Source of the DNA: Chloroflexota bacterium
Lineage (GTDB): Bacteria > Chloroflexota > Chloroflexia > Chloroheliales > Chloroheliaceae
NCBI GenBank assembly: GCA_028287745.1
Contig: JAQBPB010000005.1
Location: 1-64,000, forward strand
Direction of reading: 5' to 3'
Length of the DNA stretch: 64,000 nt
Part shown: positions 1 through 8,555 of the stretch, piece by piece
How the letters are laid out: each line of letters opens with the position of its first letter
How positions within the stretch are numbered: the stretch's first letter is position 1
Notes under the pieces: model-generated
The model's input: the letters and a program-made list of their open reading frames with translations, nothing else
What the model was told of the DNA's origin: nothing
The model's database searches: none
Made by a program: the position numbers and the translations under genes

Positions 1-114
1 ACAGGCGACCTCATCAAAGTCTTGGTTACAGGACACCGGCTTCAGTTTATTTTAACAATTAAAAGAGTGGTAGGGCGGTTTTACCAGGCGACCGGTCTAA
101 ATGGCGGAAAGTGA
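1..114 (+). CDS. C-terminal end of an unidentified protein (partial)
   Basis: Frame 1 is open from the window edge to TGA at 112-114 and gives about 37 residues with no recognisable domain. The ATG of the next reading frame (101) lies inside it, an overlap of the kind seen between translationally coupled genes. It may instead be chance open frame, since the piece is short and its start lies outside the window. Confidence 0.25.
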   Translation, partial: TGDLIKVLVTGHRLQFILTIKRVVGRFYQATGLNGGK

Positions 115-420
115 TTTCCACCTTAATCCAGACCGTTTTGTGTCTAGACAATTGGGTATAGCATCCACCATATAGCACCTTCTAACAACTTCGGAGAGTA
201 TATAGTTACTGGTAGCAAGGATAGCAAGTATACTGTTGAGTTTTTCAAGCTGTACAATAACTGGTATGCAAGCTGCACCTGTAAAGCACATTTAGGTGAT
301 GGTAGCAATACCTACAAGCCTAAAGCTTGTTATCACATTCCGAGCGCATATCAAGCCCTTCGTATTCAGGTGAATATTAGAAAAGATGTAAGAGCTAGTG
401 TAGAAGCTCTTGCAGCATAG
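101..420 (+). pseudogene. SWIM zinc-finger protein, frameshifted or degraded
   Basis: An ATG at 101 opens a short frame that stops at 173-175. The neighbouring frame is open from 148 to TAG 418-420 and encodes a C-x-C ... C-x-H arrangement (CTC, then ACYH about 18 residues later), which is the SWIM zinc-binding signature. The two frames overlap over 148-175, so one indel there would join them into a protein of about 105 residues. SWIM domains bind nucleic acid or protein partners and occur in mobile-element and SNF2-associated proteins. The AT-rich composition differs from the GC-rich genes that follow. It could be a remnant, a sequencing error, or a short intact gene that uses a different start. 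Confidence 0.45.
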
Positions 421-429
421 CTAAAACAT

Positions 430-476
430 AAATGCCTTGTTACAGCAGACTAAAAATCTGTAGAAACAAGGCATTT
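430..476 (+). terminator. Stem-loop after the SWIM remnant
   Basis: Perfect 12-bp arms at 430-441 (AAATGCCTTGTT) and 465-476, with a small inner stem (TACAG/CTGTA). It lies 10 bp after the SWIM stop codon. The A/T-rich arm ends suit a rho-independent terminator, although the T run is short. Confidence 0.55.
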
Positions 477-597
477 ATAAACGACATACTCAGCAAAAGA
501 AGCGTATCTTTTATGTATTTAGGTGTTAAAGCATCAACTTTAGCACCTGCAAGCAAGGTGGATTTACCCCATTGTGATAGGGTTAAAAGAATTAAGG

Positions 598-668
598 CTC
601 GGGTACAGGGATTCGAACCCCAACCGACAGATTCAAAGTCTGCTGTCCTACCGTTAGACGATACCCGA
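598..668 (-). tRNA. tRNA-Gln (anticodon UUG)
   Basis: Read on the minus strand, a 7-bp acceptor stem (TCGGGTA/TACCCGA), a D arm with TAACGGTAGGAC, the anticodon loop CTTTGAA with anticodon TTG, and a T arm containing GGTTCGAATCC fold into a standard cloverleaf of about 71 nt. The discriminator base is G. The 3' CCA is not encoded, as the next bases are CCTTAA, so it would be added by a CCA-adding enzyme. Confidence 0.95.
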
Positions 669-1063
669 ACAATAATCTTATGATACCAGATTCAATAGTA
701 ACTTTCAAGCTATTTATTTACGGTTTCACCTTAAAAGGCCCGGCCAAAAGCCTGTATTGGTCCCGGTTAAAGGCTGCCCTGTAAAAGTAGAGAAATTGCC
801 GTAAAGCAGGAAGCCGGTTGACATAAATAGAAGGGCAAATATGGTTAATCCTTAATATTTTGCTCGCAGAACAACCGAAAAATGGTTTGATACTCAAAAA
901 AGTGCCTGTATCACCGGGCGGATTTCCATACTCTCTTTAAAGAATAGTTTATTTTGTTAGAAAGGTTTGATTCCTTGCTTCAGGGTGCTATAATTTGCGT
1001 AATTAATATTCTTTATGAATATGTTGGACTAATTGAATATGCCGCACTGGAAAAGGACTTTTT
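669..1063. other. Intergenic region upstream of the B12 regulator
   Basis: No coding frame with recognisable content. It holds the promoter at 967-994 described separately. A second TTGACA-like hexamer at 818-823 has no convincing -10 partner. Confidence 0.5.
967..994 (+). promoter_or_regulatory. Sigma-70-type promoter for the CarH-like gene
   Basis: TTGATT (967-972), 16-bp spacer, TATAAT (989-994), about 70 bp ahead of the start codon. Confidence 0.5.
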
Positions 1064-2092
1064 ATGGTAGAGACCACGCTTGATTTTGCGGTTTATAGCA
1101 TCAAAGCGGTGGCCCATATGGCAGGAATTACCGAGCCGACCCTGCGGGCATGGGAAAAACGCTATGATATCCTGGCCCCGACCAGAACCGAGAGCGGACA
1201 CCGGCGCTATACAAAACGCGATATTTACCGGGTAATCTGGCTGAAGCAGCGGCTGGAAGAGGGTATGTCTATTAGCCAGGCGGCTATCCTGCTGCACACC
1301 CAGTTAGACTCGGCCCTGGTCGATGAAGTTTCTTCCGAAAAGCCGGGCTGGAGCCGCTCCCACCCGGCCGGAATGCTTGAAAAAGGCTATAACCGGGCCG
1401 GTAATCAGGATCCCCTGGACGGTTCCACCCTGGTACGCTCGCCCCAGGTCCTGGTAAACCAGTTACTGACGGCTTTCCTCAACTATGATGAGGCTACAGC
1501 CCATAATCTTTTGGCCGAAGCTGCCAGTTTTTACTCCCCCGAAACGGTTTGTATTGATATAATTCAAAAAGTACTCTGTATAATAGGCGAGTACTGGGCC
1601 CGAAATGAAATTACCGTGGCTAACGAGCATTTCGCCAGTACGGTCTGCCGGGCCCGAATTACGGCGATGCTTGAGGGCTTGCCCTATCCCCAGCGCGGCC
1701 CGCTGGTGCTTACCGCATGCGGCCCCCAGGAATTTCACGAATTAGGCATTCTTATTACAACTTACTGCCTGCGGCGGCATGGCTGGCGGGTTATATACCT
1801 GGGCCAGAACGTACCGGCTATTGAGCTGGAAAAAGATGTGCGGCGGCTGAAACCGGCCCTGGTGGTTTTTTCGTCCAGCCGGGCCGAAACCGCTCACCTG
1901 CTGGCGCGGGAAGTGGTCCCCGTAATTGACCAGGTCCGCACGGGCGAGCTGTCGAATTTGATGTTCGCTTACGGGGGCCGGGTTTTCTTGGAGGATAGTT
2001 CTTTGCACAGTCTTTTCAAGAATAAACTCTATTTCGGCAATGATGCCTTCGATAGTGTAAATTTGATGGAAAAGACCTTTAGCGGTAACTAG
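1064..2092 (+). CDS. MerR-family regulator with B12-binding photosensory domain (CarH/LitR-like)
   Basis: 342 residues. Residues 8-80 form a MerR-type winged-helix DNA-binding domain (YSIKAVAHMAGI..TLRAWEKRY, GHRRY). After a linker comes a helical cobalamin-capping domain (about 125-205) with W178-x9-E188-H189, the Wx9EH signature of CarH proteins, and then a Rossmann-like cobalamin-binding domain (about 212-335) with E223-F-H225-E-L-G228, in which His225 would be the lower axial ligand. In the family, adenosylcobalamin drives DNA binding in the dark and light breaks the complex, which derepresses carotenoid or photoprotection genes. That role here is inferred from the conserved residues. The start is supported by AAAAGGA just upstream. 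No carotenoid gene lies beside it, so its targets are elsewhere. Its stop overlaps the next gene's stop tail to tail. Confidence 0.88.
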   Translation: MVETTLDFAVYSIKAVAHMAGITEPTLRAWEKRYDILAPTRTESGHRRYTKRDIYRVIWLKQRLEEGMSISQAAILLHTQLDSALVDEVSSEKPGWSRSHPAGMLEKGYNRAGNQDPLDGSTLVRSPQVLVNQLLTAFLNYDEATAHNLLAEAASFYSPETVCIDIIQKVLCIIGEYWARNEITVANEHFASTVCRARITAMLEGLPYPQRGPLVLTACGPQEFHELGILITTYCLRRHGWRVIYLGQNVPAIELEKDVRRLKPALVVFSSSRAETAHLLAREVVPVIDQVRTGELSNLMFAYGGRVFLEDSSLHSLFKNKLYFGNDAFDSVNLMEKTFSGN

Positions 2093-2724
2093 CGGGTTGC
2101 GGCTAACTGCCCCCGGCATTCCAATAAATGATACTGAAAGCTGCCGCTATCGTGCGAATAATACATATAGACCAGTTCGATGCCAAGCCCGTGCAGCAGC
2201 CGTAAGCCGGGATGCTGGGGCATCGGGCGGCCGCTGGCAAAGACTACCTGCTTGATACCGGCCTGGACAATCGCCTCGGTGCATCCCAGGCAGGGTTCGC
2301 CGGTTACGTAGATCTGGGCGCCTTCAGTCCTGGCTCCCAGGCGAGCGGCGTTAAAGATTGCATTGGTCTCGGAATGCAGGCAGGGCACGGCACAGGCGTT
2401 GTAGGAAGCCCCGCTGGGGAGGTCGGCCCGGCCGCAGGCAGGGGGATGGGGATACCCGCGCGGCACACCGTTATAGCCATCCGAAACAACCGTTTTATCC
2501 CGCACGATCACCGAGCCGTGACCGGCTTTTGGACAGTTGGTCATGCGCGAATTTAGCATGGCTTTTGCCATAAAAAACCCGTGGGCGTCCGGCCGCGCGC
2601 CGGTAGAAAGGATGTCCGCGATAGCCCCGTACCATTCCTGGCGGTTATTCTGGCGGTCCAACCCGTCCATCCGGCTCTCAAATTCCTCAAACGTAGCGTA
2701 ATCCACGCCCTCGATATAGCTCAT
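2089..2724 (-). CDS. dCMP/cytidine deaminase family protein
   Basis: About 211 residues. The zinc-dependent deaminase core is visible: a cysteine before HSETNAI (usual form HAE, catalytic Glu) and EPCLGCTEAI (PCxxC zinc ligands), preceded by the TNCPKAGHGSVIV and SDGYNGVPRG segments typical of deoxycytidylate deaminases and ComEB proteins. These make dUMP from dCMP. An N-terminal stretch of about 50 acidic residues is not part of the usual core. I prefer ATG 2724, which has CAGGAG 12 nt upstream, to a GTG at 2745. The gene ends in a CTAG shared with the convergent photoreceptor gene. It lies downstream of the aminotransferase on the same strand and may be cotranscribed. Confidence 0.82.
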   Translation of the reverse strand: MSYIEGVDYATFEEFESRMDGLDRQNNRQEWYGAIADILSTGARPDAHGFFMAKAMLNSRMTNCPKAGHGSVIVRDKTVVSDGYNGVPRGYPHPPACGRADLPSGASYNACAVPCLHSETNAIFNAARLGARTEGAQIYVTGEPCLGCTEAIVQAGIKQVVFASGRPMPQHPGLRLLHGLGIELVYMYYSHDSGSFQYHLLECRGQLAATR

Positions 2725-2762
2725 GTGGTCCCAACACTCCTGCACTCTGACTAAAACCGGTC

Positions 2763-3968
2763 TTAAACTTCCAAAACTTTCTTCATGCGGGCCAGCCCTT
2801 CCTGGAGATTCTCCAGGGAGTTGGCATAGGATAGGCGCAAAAAGCCTTCTCCGGCTTCGCCAAAGGCGGCGCCCGACAGGGTCGCCACGCCGCCTTCGTA
2901 CATCAGCTTATGGGCCAGGTCCTGGGAAGTATAGCCGGTGCCCCGGATATCGGGGAAGGCATAGAAAGCGCCTACCGGCGGGGCGCAATTTACCCCCGGC
3001 ATCGCGTTGAGGCTGTTGACCACCAGTTCACGCCGCCGGGTGAATTCGGCTAGCATATTATCCACGCAGTCCTGCGGGCCTTCCAGGGCGGCAACCCCGG
3101 CCATCTGGGTAAAGCTGGCCGTACAGGAGTTGCTATTTACCATCAGCCGGGACATGGGTTTGTTTAACCATTCCGGCACCAGGCCGTAGCCCAACCGCCA
3201 GCCGGTCATGGCGTAGGTCTTGGAAAAACCATCCAGTACGATAGTCCGGCCAGCCATGCCCGGCCTGACCGCAATCGACTCGTGGGTCCCACTGTAAAGC
3301 ATGCGGCTGTAAATTTCATCCGAAAGGACTATCAGGTCGTGCCGGTTGGCAATCTCGGCAATCTGGTCCAGGTCCCGGGCATCTAACACGCTGCCGGTCG
3401 GGTTATGCGGCGAGTTTATGATAAGCAGTTTAGTCCGGGGTGTTACCAGGCTTTCCAGTTCGGCCGGGTCCAGCCTGAATTCACGTTCCACCCGCAAAGG
3501 GATCGGGACGCCTTTGCCACCGACATAGTCAATCATCGAACGGTAGATCGGGAAGCCGGGGTCCGGGTAGATAACTTCGTCACCTTCGTTGACCAGGGCC
3601 AGAATGGTGTAAAACAGGATGGGTTTGGCCCCGGGAGTGACAATAATGTTTTCGGGGTCGGCCCATTCAATCTGGCGGGAACGGGACAGTTCGCGGGCTA
3701 TCGCCTGGCGCAATTCCGGCAGGCCGTTGGCCGGGCCGTAATGGGTGTAGCCGTTTTGCAGGGCTTTAACGCCCGCTTCTATAATATGGGGCGCGGTATC
3801 GAAATCCGGCTCCCCAATTTCAAAATGGATTATGGACTTGCCCTGTGCTTCAAGCAAGCGGGCCTGGCGCAGCACTTCAAATGCGCCTTCGGTCCCCAGT
3901 CTTTCGGAGCGGTCGGCCAGGTAACGCCCTGGGTCTTTACTCAGTTCCCGTGGTTCGTTGCTTAACAC
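2763..3968 (-). CDS. Pyridoxal-phosphate-dependent aminotransferase, class I/II
   Basis: 401 residues, normal family length. The AspC-like fold is recognised by EIGEPDFDTAPHI near the N terminus, SPHNPTGSV (Asn contacting PLP), SDEIYSRMLY (Asp pairing with the pyridine nitrogen), and FSKTYAMTGWRLGY, where Lys forms the internal aldimine. The C-terminal FLRLSYANS supplies the Arg for the substrate carboxylate. Substrate choice (aspartate, alanine, aromatic) cannot be read from sequence alone. The GTG start at 3966-3968 is preceded by a very strong AGGAGG site. It follows fabH by 15 bp on the same strand, so the two are likely cotranscribed. Confidence 0.88.
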   Translation of the reverse strand: MLSNEPRELSKDPGRYLADRSERLGTEGAFEVLRQARLLEAQGKSIIHFEIGEPDFDTAPHIIEAGVKALQNGYTHYGPANGLPELRQAIARELSRSRQIEWADPENIIVTPGAKPILFYTILALVNEGDEVIYPDPGFPIYRSMIDYVGGKGVPIPLRVEREFRLDPAELESLVTPRTKLLIINSPHNPTGSVLDARDLDQIAEIANRHDLIVLSDEIYSRMLYSGTHESIAVRPGMAGRTIVLDGFSKTYAMTGWRLGYGLVPEWLNKPMSRLMVNSNSCTASFTQMAGVAALEGPQDCVDNMLAEFTRRRELVVNSLNAMPGVNCAPPVGAFYAFPDIRGTGYTSQDLAHKLMYEGGVATLSGAAFGEAGEGFLRLSYANSLENLQEGLARMKKVLEV

Positions 3969-3983
3969 TTTTCCTCCTGAAGT

Positions 3984-5009
3984 TTAAACAGTAACTTTAC
4001 CCCATTTAATTACCGCCGCACCCCAGGCAAAACCACCCCCGAAACCGGCGACTGCTACTCGCATTCCTTCTTTCAGCACATCTTCGCGCACGGCATCATA
4101 CAGGGCGATCGGGATTGATGCTCCGCTGGTGTTGCCGTAGCGCTGTAAATTCTGGTAAACCTTGCTGGTCGGCAGGTCTAACCGCGACCGCACGCCCTCG
4201 ATAATCCGGGCGTTCGCCTGGTGGGCGACCATCAGGTCAACGTCTTCCAACTGCAAATTGGTGGATTTAAGGACCTGGTGAAAGGCATCCGCCATGCCCC
4301 GCACAGCGCCCTTAAAGACTTCCGGGCCGTTCATCTTGATGAAATGCTGGCGGTCCCGGACGGTCTGCTCGCTGGCGGGCATTTTGGAGCCGCCCGCCGG
4401 AATCATCAGGTGGCAGGCTTTAGCGCCGTCACTCATCAACACCACCGACTCAATTTCGCCCATGGCCGTGTCACCCTCCTGGGCAGCCTGGATGACCGCC
4501 GCGCCCGCCCCGTCACCAAAAAGTACACAGGTCGAACGGTCCTGCCAGTCAATCACCCGCGACATAGTTTCCGAACCGATTACAAGGATATTTTTTGCCA
4601 TTCCGCTGACTATGTAAGCCCGGGCCACGCTCAGGGCGTATACGAACCCGGCGCAGGCCGCTTCCAGGTCAAAAGCGCCCGCTTTGGTCGCGCCAATCGC
4701 ATCCTGGGTCAGACAGGCCGTGCTGGGAAAAGTGTGTTCCGGAATAAGGGTGGCGCAAATAACCAGGTCCAGTTGGTCGGCGCCCAGCCTGGCGGAAGCG
4801 AGAGCTTGCTTGGAGGCTTCAATCGCCATGGAAAGCGTGGTTTCTTCCGGAGCGGCGATGCGGCGTTCGCGGATGCCGGTGCGCTGGACAATCCAATCAT
4901 CGGAAGTATCTACGATTTTTGCCAGTTCCTGGTTAGTTAATATTTTAGATGGTAGATACACCCCTAGCCCGGTAATAGCGGCGCGGGGTAATCTGGTCTG
5001 GTTATTCAA
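3984..5009 (-). CDS. fabH: 3-oxoacyl-[acyl-carrier-protein] synthase III (FabH-like)
   Basis: KASIII-type condensing enzyme that starts fatty-acid synthesis from acyl-CoA and malonyl-ACP. The catalytic triad is visible: Cys in LEAACAGFVYAL, His in VAHQANARII, and Asn in YGNTSGASIPIAL. The N-terminal AAITGLGVYLPSKILTN and DDWIVQRTGIRERRI are canonical FabH motifs. I place the start at TTG 5009, because AAAGAGGAG lies 9 nt upstream and the protein then begins just before the first beta strand, as in E. coli FabH. A GTG at 5051 in the same frame would add 14 residues. It is the first gene of a minus-strand run into the aminotransferase and deaminase. It could be a FabH paralogue of another pathway. 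Confidence 0.9.
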   Translation of the reverse strand: MNNQTRLPRAAITGLGVYLPSKILTNQELAKIVDTSDDWIVQRTGIRERRIAAPEETTLSMAIEASKQALASARLGADQLDLVICATLIPEHTFPSTACLTQDAIGATKAGAFDLEAACAGFVYALSVARAYIVSGMAKNILVIGSETMSRVIDWQDRSTCVLFGDGAGAAVIQAAQEGDTAMGEIESVVLMSDGAKACHLMIPAGGSKMPASEQTVRDRQHFIKMNGPEVFKGAVRGMADAFHQVLKSTNLQLEDVDLMVAHQANARIIEGVRSRLDLPTSKVYQNLQRYGNTSGASIPIALYDAVREDVLKEGMRVAVAGFGGGFAWGAAVIKWGKVTV

Positions 5010-5087
5010 GCCTACAAACTCCTCTTTAGTCCTTATATTTTCGGTTGTCACATGCCTTACATAGCTGAGCAGTCTTCTTACTTATCC

Positions 5088-5116
5088 ATTATACGGAAGT
5101 TTGGGGCGTGCGTCTA
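5088..5116 (-). promoter_or_regulatory. Promoter for fabH
   Basis: On the minus strand TAGACG (5111-5116), 17-bp spacer, TATAAT (5088-5093), shortly upstream of fabH. Confidence 0.5.
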
Positions 5117-5278
5117 CCCTTTACTGAAAACCCCTGTAAGAATACCGGGTGGTTGTCCGGTTTTTACCATCCCGCAAAGGGTTTTTGTAATACCCGCCGG
5201 TTTCGTTCTGGCGGTGTGGTGGTGGTAGTAAAACCGTTATATAACTTTGTTACAAATTAATTGTATAAAACGAAACCG

Positions 5279-5306
5279 TTGACTATTGAAAATGTTAATA
5301 TATAAT
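5279..5306 (+). promoter_or_regulatory. Promoter for the exported PPC-repeat protein
   Basis: TTGACT (5279-5284), 16-bp spacer, TATAAT (5301-5306), in an AT-rich tract 25 bp ahead of the TTG start. The rest of the 5052-5331 gap shows nothing else I can name. Confidence 0.6.
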
Positions 5307-5331
5307 TAAATAGAATTCCCGGTGTTTAAAG

Positions 5332-8196
5332 TTGGCCCTTAAATCAACTCCTCAGAAAATAAAAATGAATAAATTTTCAAGAAATGGCTTGCGCGATTTT
5401 AGAACCAATGCCCCTCGCCTTGTTCGAGGACGCCGCAGTTCTAATAGCCGGATCTTCAAGTTTACCGGGCTGGCAACTCTCCTGGTGATGGGGCTTGCCC
5501 TGTTCGCGGCAGTTTTTGCCGGTGATACCAACCTGGCCGGTCCCACCCGGCCCCTGGGGCAGGCTGCCGCCGCTACTCCCCCTCAAAAAATTAGAAACAA
5601 CCTGCCCATAGCCCTACCCAACACCAAAATGGAAGCTCGCCTGTTCGCCGACCAACACTCTTCACAATTCAACTTTGATAACTTGAACCGCTTGCGCCTG
5701 GAAAGAGCGGTCGCCCTCGGCGAAGTACCGGCCTCGGCCCTGCAAAGCCAGCCGGGCAGTTTTACTCCCGTTCCTGGCTCCTTTCAACCCGCTACAACGC
5801 CTCTTCCGACTAATTCGAGCTATTCAAATGATAATGCCCGCGCCCTGGTCTATACCCCGCCCGAGGCTACGGCGGGGGTGCCGGTCTGCGGCCCTGATCC
5901 CGGTGACGATATTTTCGAGCCGGATGATGCGCCGGGGCCTGCCCGGGATGTCACCGGGTCCGTTTCGCCTGCGCTGCGTGAAACTCACAGCTTGCGTACC
6001 ATCAGCAGTTTTCCGGCTAACAGCCCAGACTTTGACGGTGACAATGATTGGGTTAAGCTGCGCCTGAACCCCGCTGCGACTTATACTTTTTCCACGGCCA
6101 ACCTCAGGCCGACCGGCCCGGTCCCGCTGGATACCATCCTTGAACTGTACCGGGGCACAGCGGCCGGGCCTACTACCCCCATCAATGCCAGCGACGATGC
6201 CGGTCCTGGCAGCCCGGCTTCTGGTTTAACCTATACCACTGCCGCCGGGGATGATGCGGCCGGGGTTTTCTTCTATCTGAGAATTTACGGCAAGCCCAAT
6301 GCCAGTTGCTACGGCACCTACGACCTGGTAATCAGTTACACCACTGTAGTTACCGCAACGGTCGCGGCGACCGTTACCGGCACGCCCAGTACCTGTACGG
6401 ACGATTATGAGAGTGATAACTCTCCCGACCAGGCTAAAGAACTGCGGGTCACTTACGGCCCAACCCCGCCCTTTAGCGGCCAGCCCGGCACTCCCGATTT
6501 TTCGTCGGCCAATAATGATGTCCAGGCCCGGCTTATCTGCCCGGTGGGCGACCTGGACTGGGTCTATTTTGATATGGTTAAGGGCAAGCCTTACAGCCTC
6601 TTTACGACTTCTTTAACCAACGGCCTGGATACCATTTTGATTTTGTTTGAGCAGGATGCCAGCGGGGCCTTGAATCCGCTTTATTCCAATGACGACTTCC
6701 CCGGCATGGGCCTGGCCTCCCGGATAGATTTTATCGTCCCGGCTACGGCCGATACCGCGACCGGCGAATTTACCCGCTACTGGGCCGCCGTAAAGGATGT
6801 CACCGGTAAGGGAGTTGACCGGCTTTCTTATAACCTGGTGCTGCAATCGGCCGGTAAAGCGGCCGGGGATTGTATTGATAATTACGAGCCGGACGGCCTG
6901 CAATCGGTCGCTAAAGAAATCCTTGTGAACGAGGTCCAGACCCACGTTATGTGTCCCAATGGTGAGGCCGATTGGGTTAAGTTTTACGCCAAAACCGGCC
7001 TGACTTATTCCGTCAGGGCGGCTTTCCCGCCCACACCCGGCATGGATACCGACCTGCATGTGTTCTCGGTCCTGTTTGACCCGGCCGACCCGGAAAAGGT
7101 GGTTTCGCAGCGGGAAATCGCCGCCAATGACGACGCCTCGGCGACCGACCTTTCCAGCCAGGTGAGCTTTACTGTCCCGGTGGCCGGTGAGTATTACGCC
7201 CAGGTCAAAAACACCGGCGACGTGGGGCGGCCCGGTATGACCTACCAGTTGACCTATGCCGTGGCCGGTAGCACAGTCGTTCCGCCCACCACCGCTCCCA
7301 GCGGGCCGGCACCCACTCGAACAGCGACAGCCACCGCTACCTCAACACCAACTGTTACTGTTGCGCCTACGGCTACTACCGTGGCTTCCGTCCTGGCCCT
7401 TAAGTTTGCCGACCCGGCTTTCCAGAAACTCTGGTACTACACCGACCTGCCGGTGGCCCAGAACCAGACGCAGCGCAGTTGGGAATGGGGGCCTAAACCG
7501 GGAGTGGTCTTGCATGAGCCCTATGCCGGTTCGCCGGGTGAGGCGCGCCAGGTCCAGTATTTCGATAAGAGCCGCATGGAGATTAATAATCCCAAAGGCG
7601 ACCGGGCCAGCCCCTGGTTTGTCAGCAACGGCTTGCTGGTAAAAGAGTTAATTACCGGGCAGGTGGCCCGGGGCGATTCTGCTTTCGAGCAGCGCAACCC
7701 GGCCCGCCTCCAGGTAGCGGGCGATATTACCCCGGATAATCCCGCGCCGACCTACGCCATGTTTGGCGAACTGACCGGACGGGCCGCCGACCAGACCGGG
7801 CAGGTGGCGAAACAGGGCCTTTCGGCCGGTGGGACGGTCCAGGCGCTGGCTGCGCCACCTGAAAACGTCAGGTTAGCCGCTTACATCGGGGAAACCGGCC
7901 ATAATATCCCCCTGGTTTTCTATGATTTCATGCGGGGTAACGGCAAGGTCTACGAAAAGGGCTATAAAGACGGCCGGTTGCGGGATTGGGTCTTTGCCAT
8001 GGGCTATCCTCTTTCGGAAGCCTACTGGGTTAAAGCCCGGGTTGATGGGGTTATGCGCGATGTACTTGTCCAGGTTTTCGAGCGGCGTGTCCTGACCTAC
8101 ACCCCTGCGAACTCGCCGGAGTGGCAGGTCGAAATGGCGAACACCGGCCAGCATTACTATTTGTGGCGCTACAGCCGCAACCTGCCCGCCGAATAA
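5332..8196 (+). CDS. Large exported protein with PPC-type beta-sandwich repeats
   Basis: 954 residues. A basic N terminus is followed by a hydrophobic segment (about 45-63), giving a signal peptide or membrane anchor. Three segments of about 150 residues each start with a Cys and an acidic stretch (VCGPDPGDDIFEPDD, TCTDDYESDNSPDQAKEL, DCIDNYEPDGLQ) and contain DWVK/DWVYF, the pattern of bacterial pre-peptidase C-terminal (PPC) domains. A Thr/Pro-rich linker (about 650-690) leads to a C-terminal domain of about 265 residues, rich in Trp and Tyr (RSWEWGPKPG, VQYFDKSRME), of a type I associate with Chloroflexota secreted proteins but cannot name. No catalytic motif is visible, so a cell-surface binding or structural role is likely. 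The start is either TTG 5332 or ATG 5365; neither has a good ribosome-binding site. Confidence 0.8.
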   Translation: MALKSTPQKIKMNKFSRNGLRDFRTNAPRLVRGRRSSNSRIFKFTGLATLLVMGLALFAAVFAGDTNLAGPTRPLGQAAAATPPQKIRNNLPIALPNTKMEARLFADQHSSQFNFDNLNRLRLERAVALGEVPASALQSQPGSFTPVPGSFQPATTPLPTNSSYSNDNARALVYTPPEATAGVPVCGPDPGDDIFEPDDAPGPARDVTGSVSPALRETHSLRTISSFPANSPDFDGDNDWVKLRLNPAATYTFSTANLRPTGPVPLDTILELYRGTAAGPTTPINASDDAGPGSPASGLTYTTAAGDDAAGVFFYLRIYGKPNASCYGTYDLVISYTTVVTATVAATVTGTPSTCTDDYESDNSPDQAKELRVTYGPTPPFSGQPGTPDFSSANNDVQARLICPVGDLDWVYFDMVKGKPYSLFTTSLTNGLDTILILFEQDASGALNPLYSNDDFPGMGLASRIDFIVPATADTATGEFTRYWAAVKDVTGKGVDRLSYNLVLQSAGKAAGDCIDNYEPDGLQSVAKEILVNEVQTHVMCPNGEADWVKFYAKTGLTYSVRAAFPPTPGMDTDLHVFSVLFDPADPEKVVSQREIAANDDASATDLSSQVSFTVPVAGEYYAQVKNTGDVGRPGMTYQLTYAVAGSTVVPPTTAPSGPAPTRTATATATSTPTVTVAPTATTVASVLALKFADPAFQKLWYYTDLPVAQNQTQRSWEWGPKPGVVLHEPYAGSPGEARQVQYFDKSRMEINNPKGDRASPWFVSNGLLVKELITGQVARGDSAFEQRNPARLQVAGDITPDNPAPTYAMFGELTGRAADQTGQVAKQGLSAGGTVQALAAPPENVRLAAYIGETGHNIPLVFYDFMRGNGKVYEKGYKDGRLRDWVFAMGYPLSEAYWVKARVDGVMRDVLVQVFERRVLTYTPANSPEWQVEMANTGQHYYLWRYSRNLPAE

Positions 8197-8236
8197 CCTT
8201 TTATTATTTGCCACCGGGCTGGAAGGCCAGCCCGAA

Positions 8237-8266
8237 AAAATACCTGTACGCCTGTACAGGTATTTT
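8237..8266 (+). terminator. Bidirectional terminator after the exported protein
   Basis: Perfect 13-bp arms AAAATACCTGTAC (8237-8249) and its complement (8254-8266) around a GCCT loop, flanked by A and T runs. A second GC-rich hairpin (GGGCTGG/CCAGCCC, 8216-8233) lies just before it. Confidence 0.8.
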
Positions 8267-8356
8267 AAATTCTAAAATAGGCTTTACCACCGCTTACTTT
8301 TCCGGGGTCAGGCCTTATCAGGTAGCTGTCAGGTGATTGAGGAAATATAGGGATAA

Positions 8357-8494
8357 AGCAAGGTCGAGGGCCTGGAGTTCGAACAGATTTATGGTGCCTG
8401 GTGGGAGCGTATCGTCTATAGCGACGCGAAGGCCGGACTTATCCGCTCGGCCGAACGCTACCTGCAAAAAATCGGCACCCGCCTGGCCGAATAG
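8357..8494 (+). pseudogene. C-terminal remnant of an MBL-fold hydrolase gene
   Basis: A frame with no start codon runs from just after an in-frame TAA (8354-8356) to TAG 8492-8494 and encodes 45 residues. They include LEFEQIYGAWWERIV, DAKAGLIRSAERYL, which match the usual C-terminal tail of bacterial metallo-beta-lactamase-fold hydrolases. The metal-binding HxHxDH part is absent. The GC-rich codon use looks like a genuine former gene, so I read it as the 3' end left by a deletion. Confidence 0.6.
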
Positions 8495-8530
8495 TCCTTC
8501 TTATTCTACTGCGCCTGTTAATCCTGTCTT

Positions 8531-8552
8531 GCCGGGTAGTTACCCGGCGGTT
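8531..8552 (+). terminator. Hairpin after the MBL remnant
   Basis: GCCGGGT/ACCCGGC stem (8531-8548) followed by GGTTTTG, in the position of the old terminator of the broken hydrolase gene. It also separates it from the convergent deacetylase-like gene. Confidence 0.55.
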
Positions 8553-8555
8553 TTG

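Noticed and set aside
432-683. 83-codon open frame across the terminator and tRNA
   Set aside because: It runs through tRNA-Gln on the other strand and has no homology.
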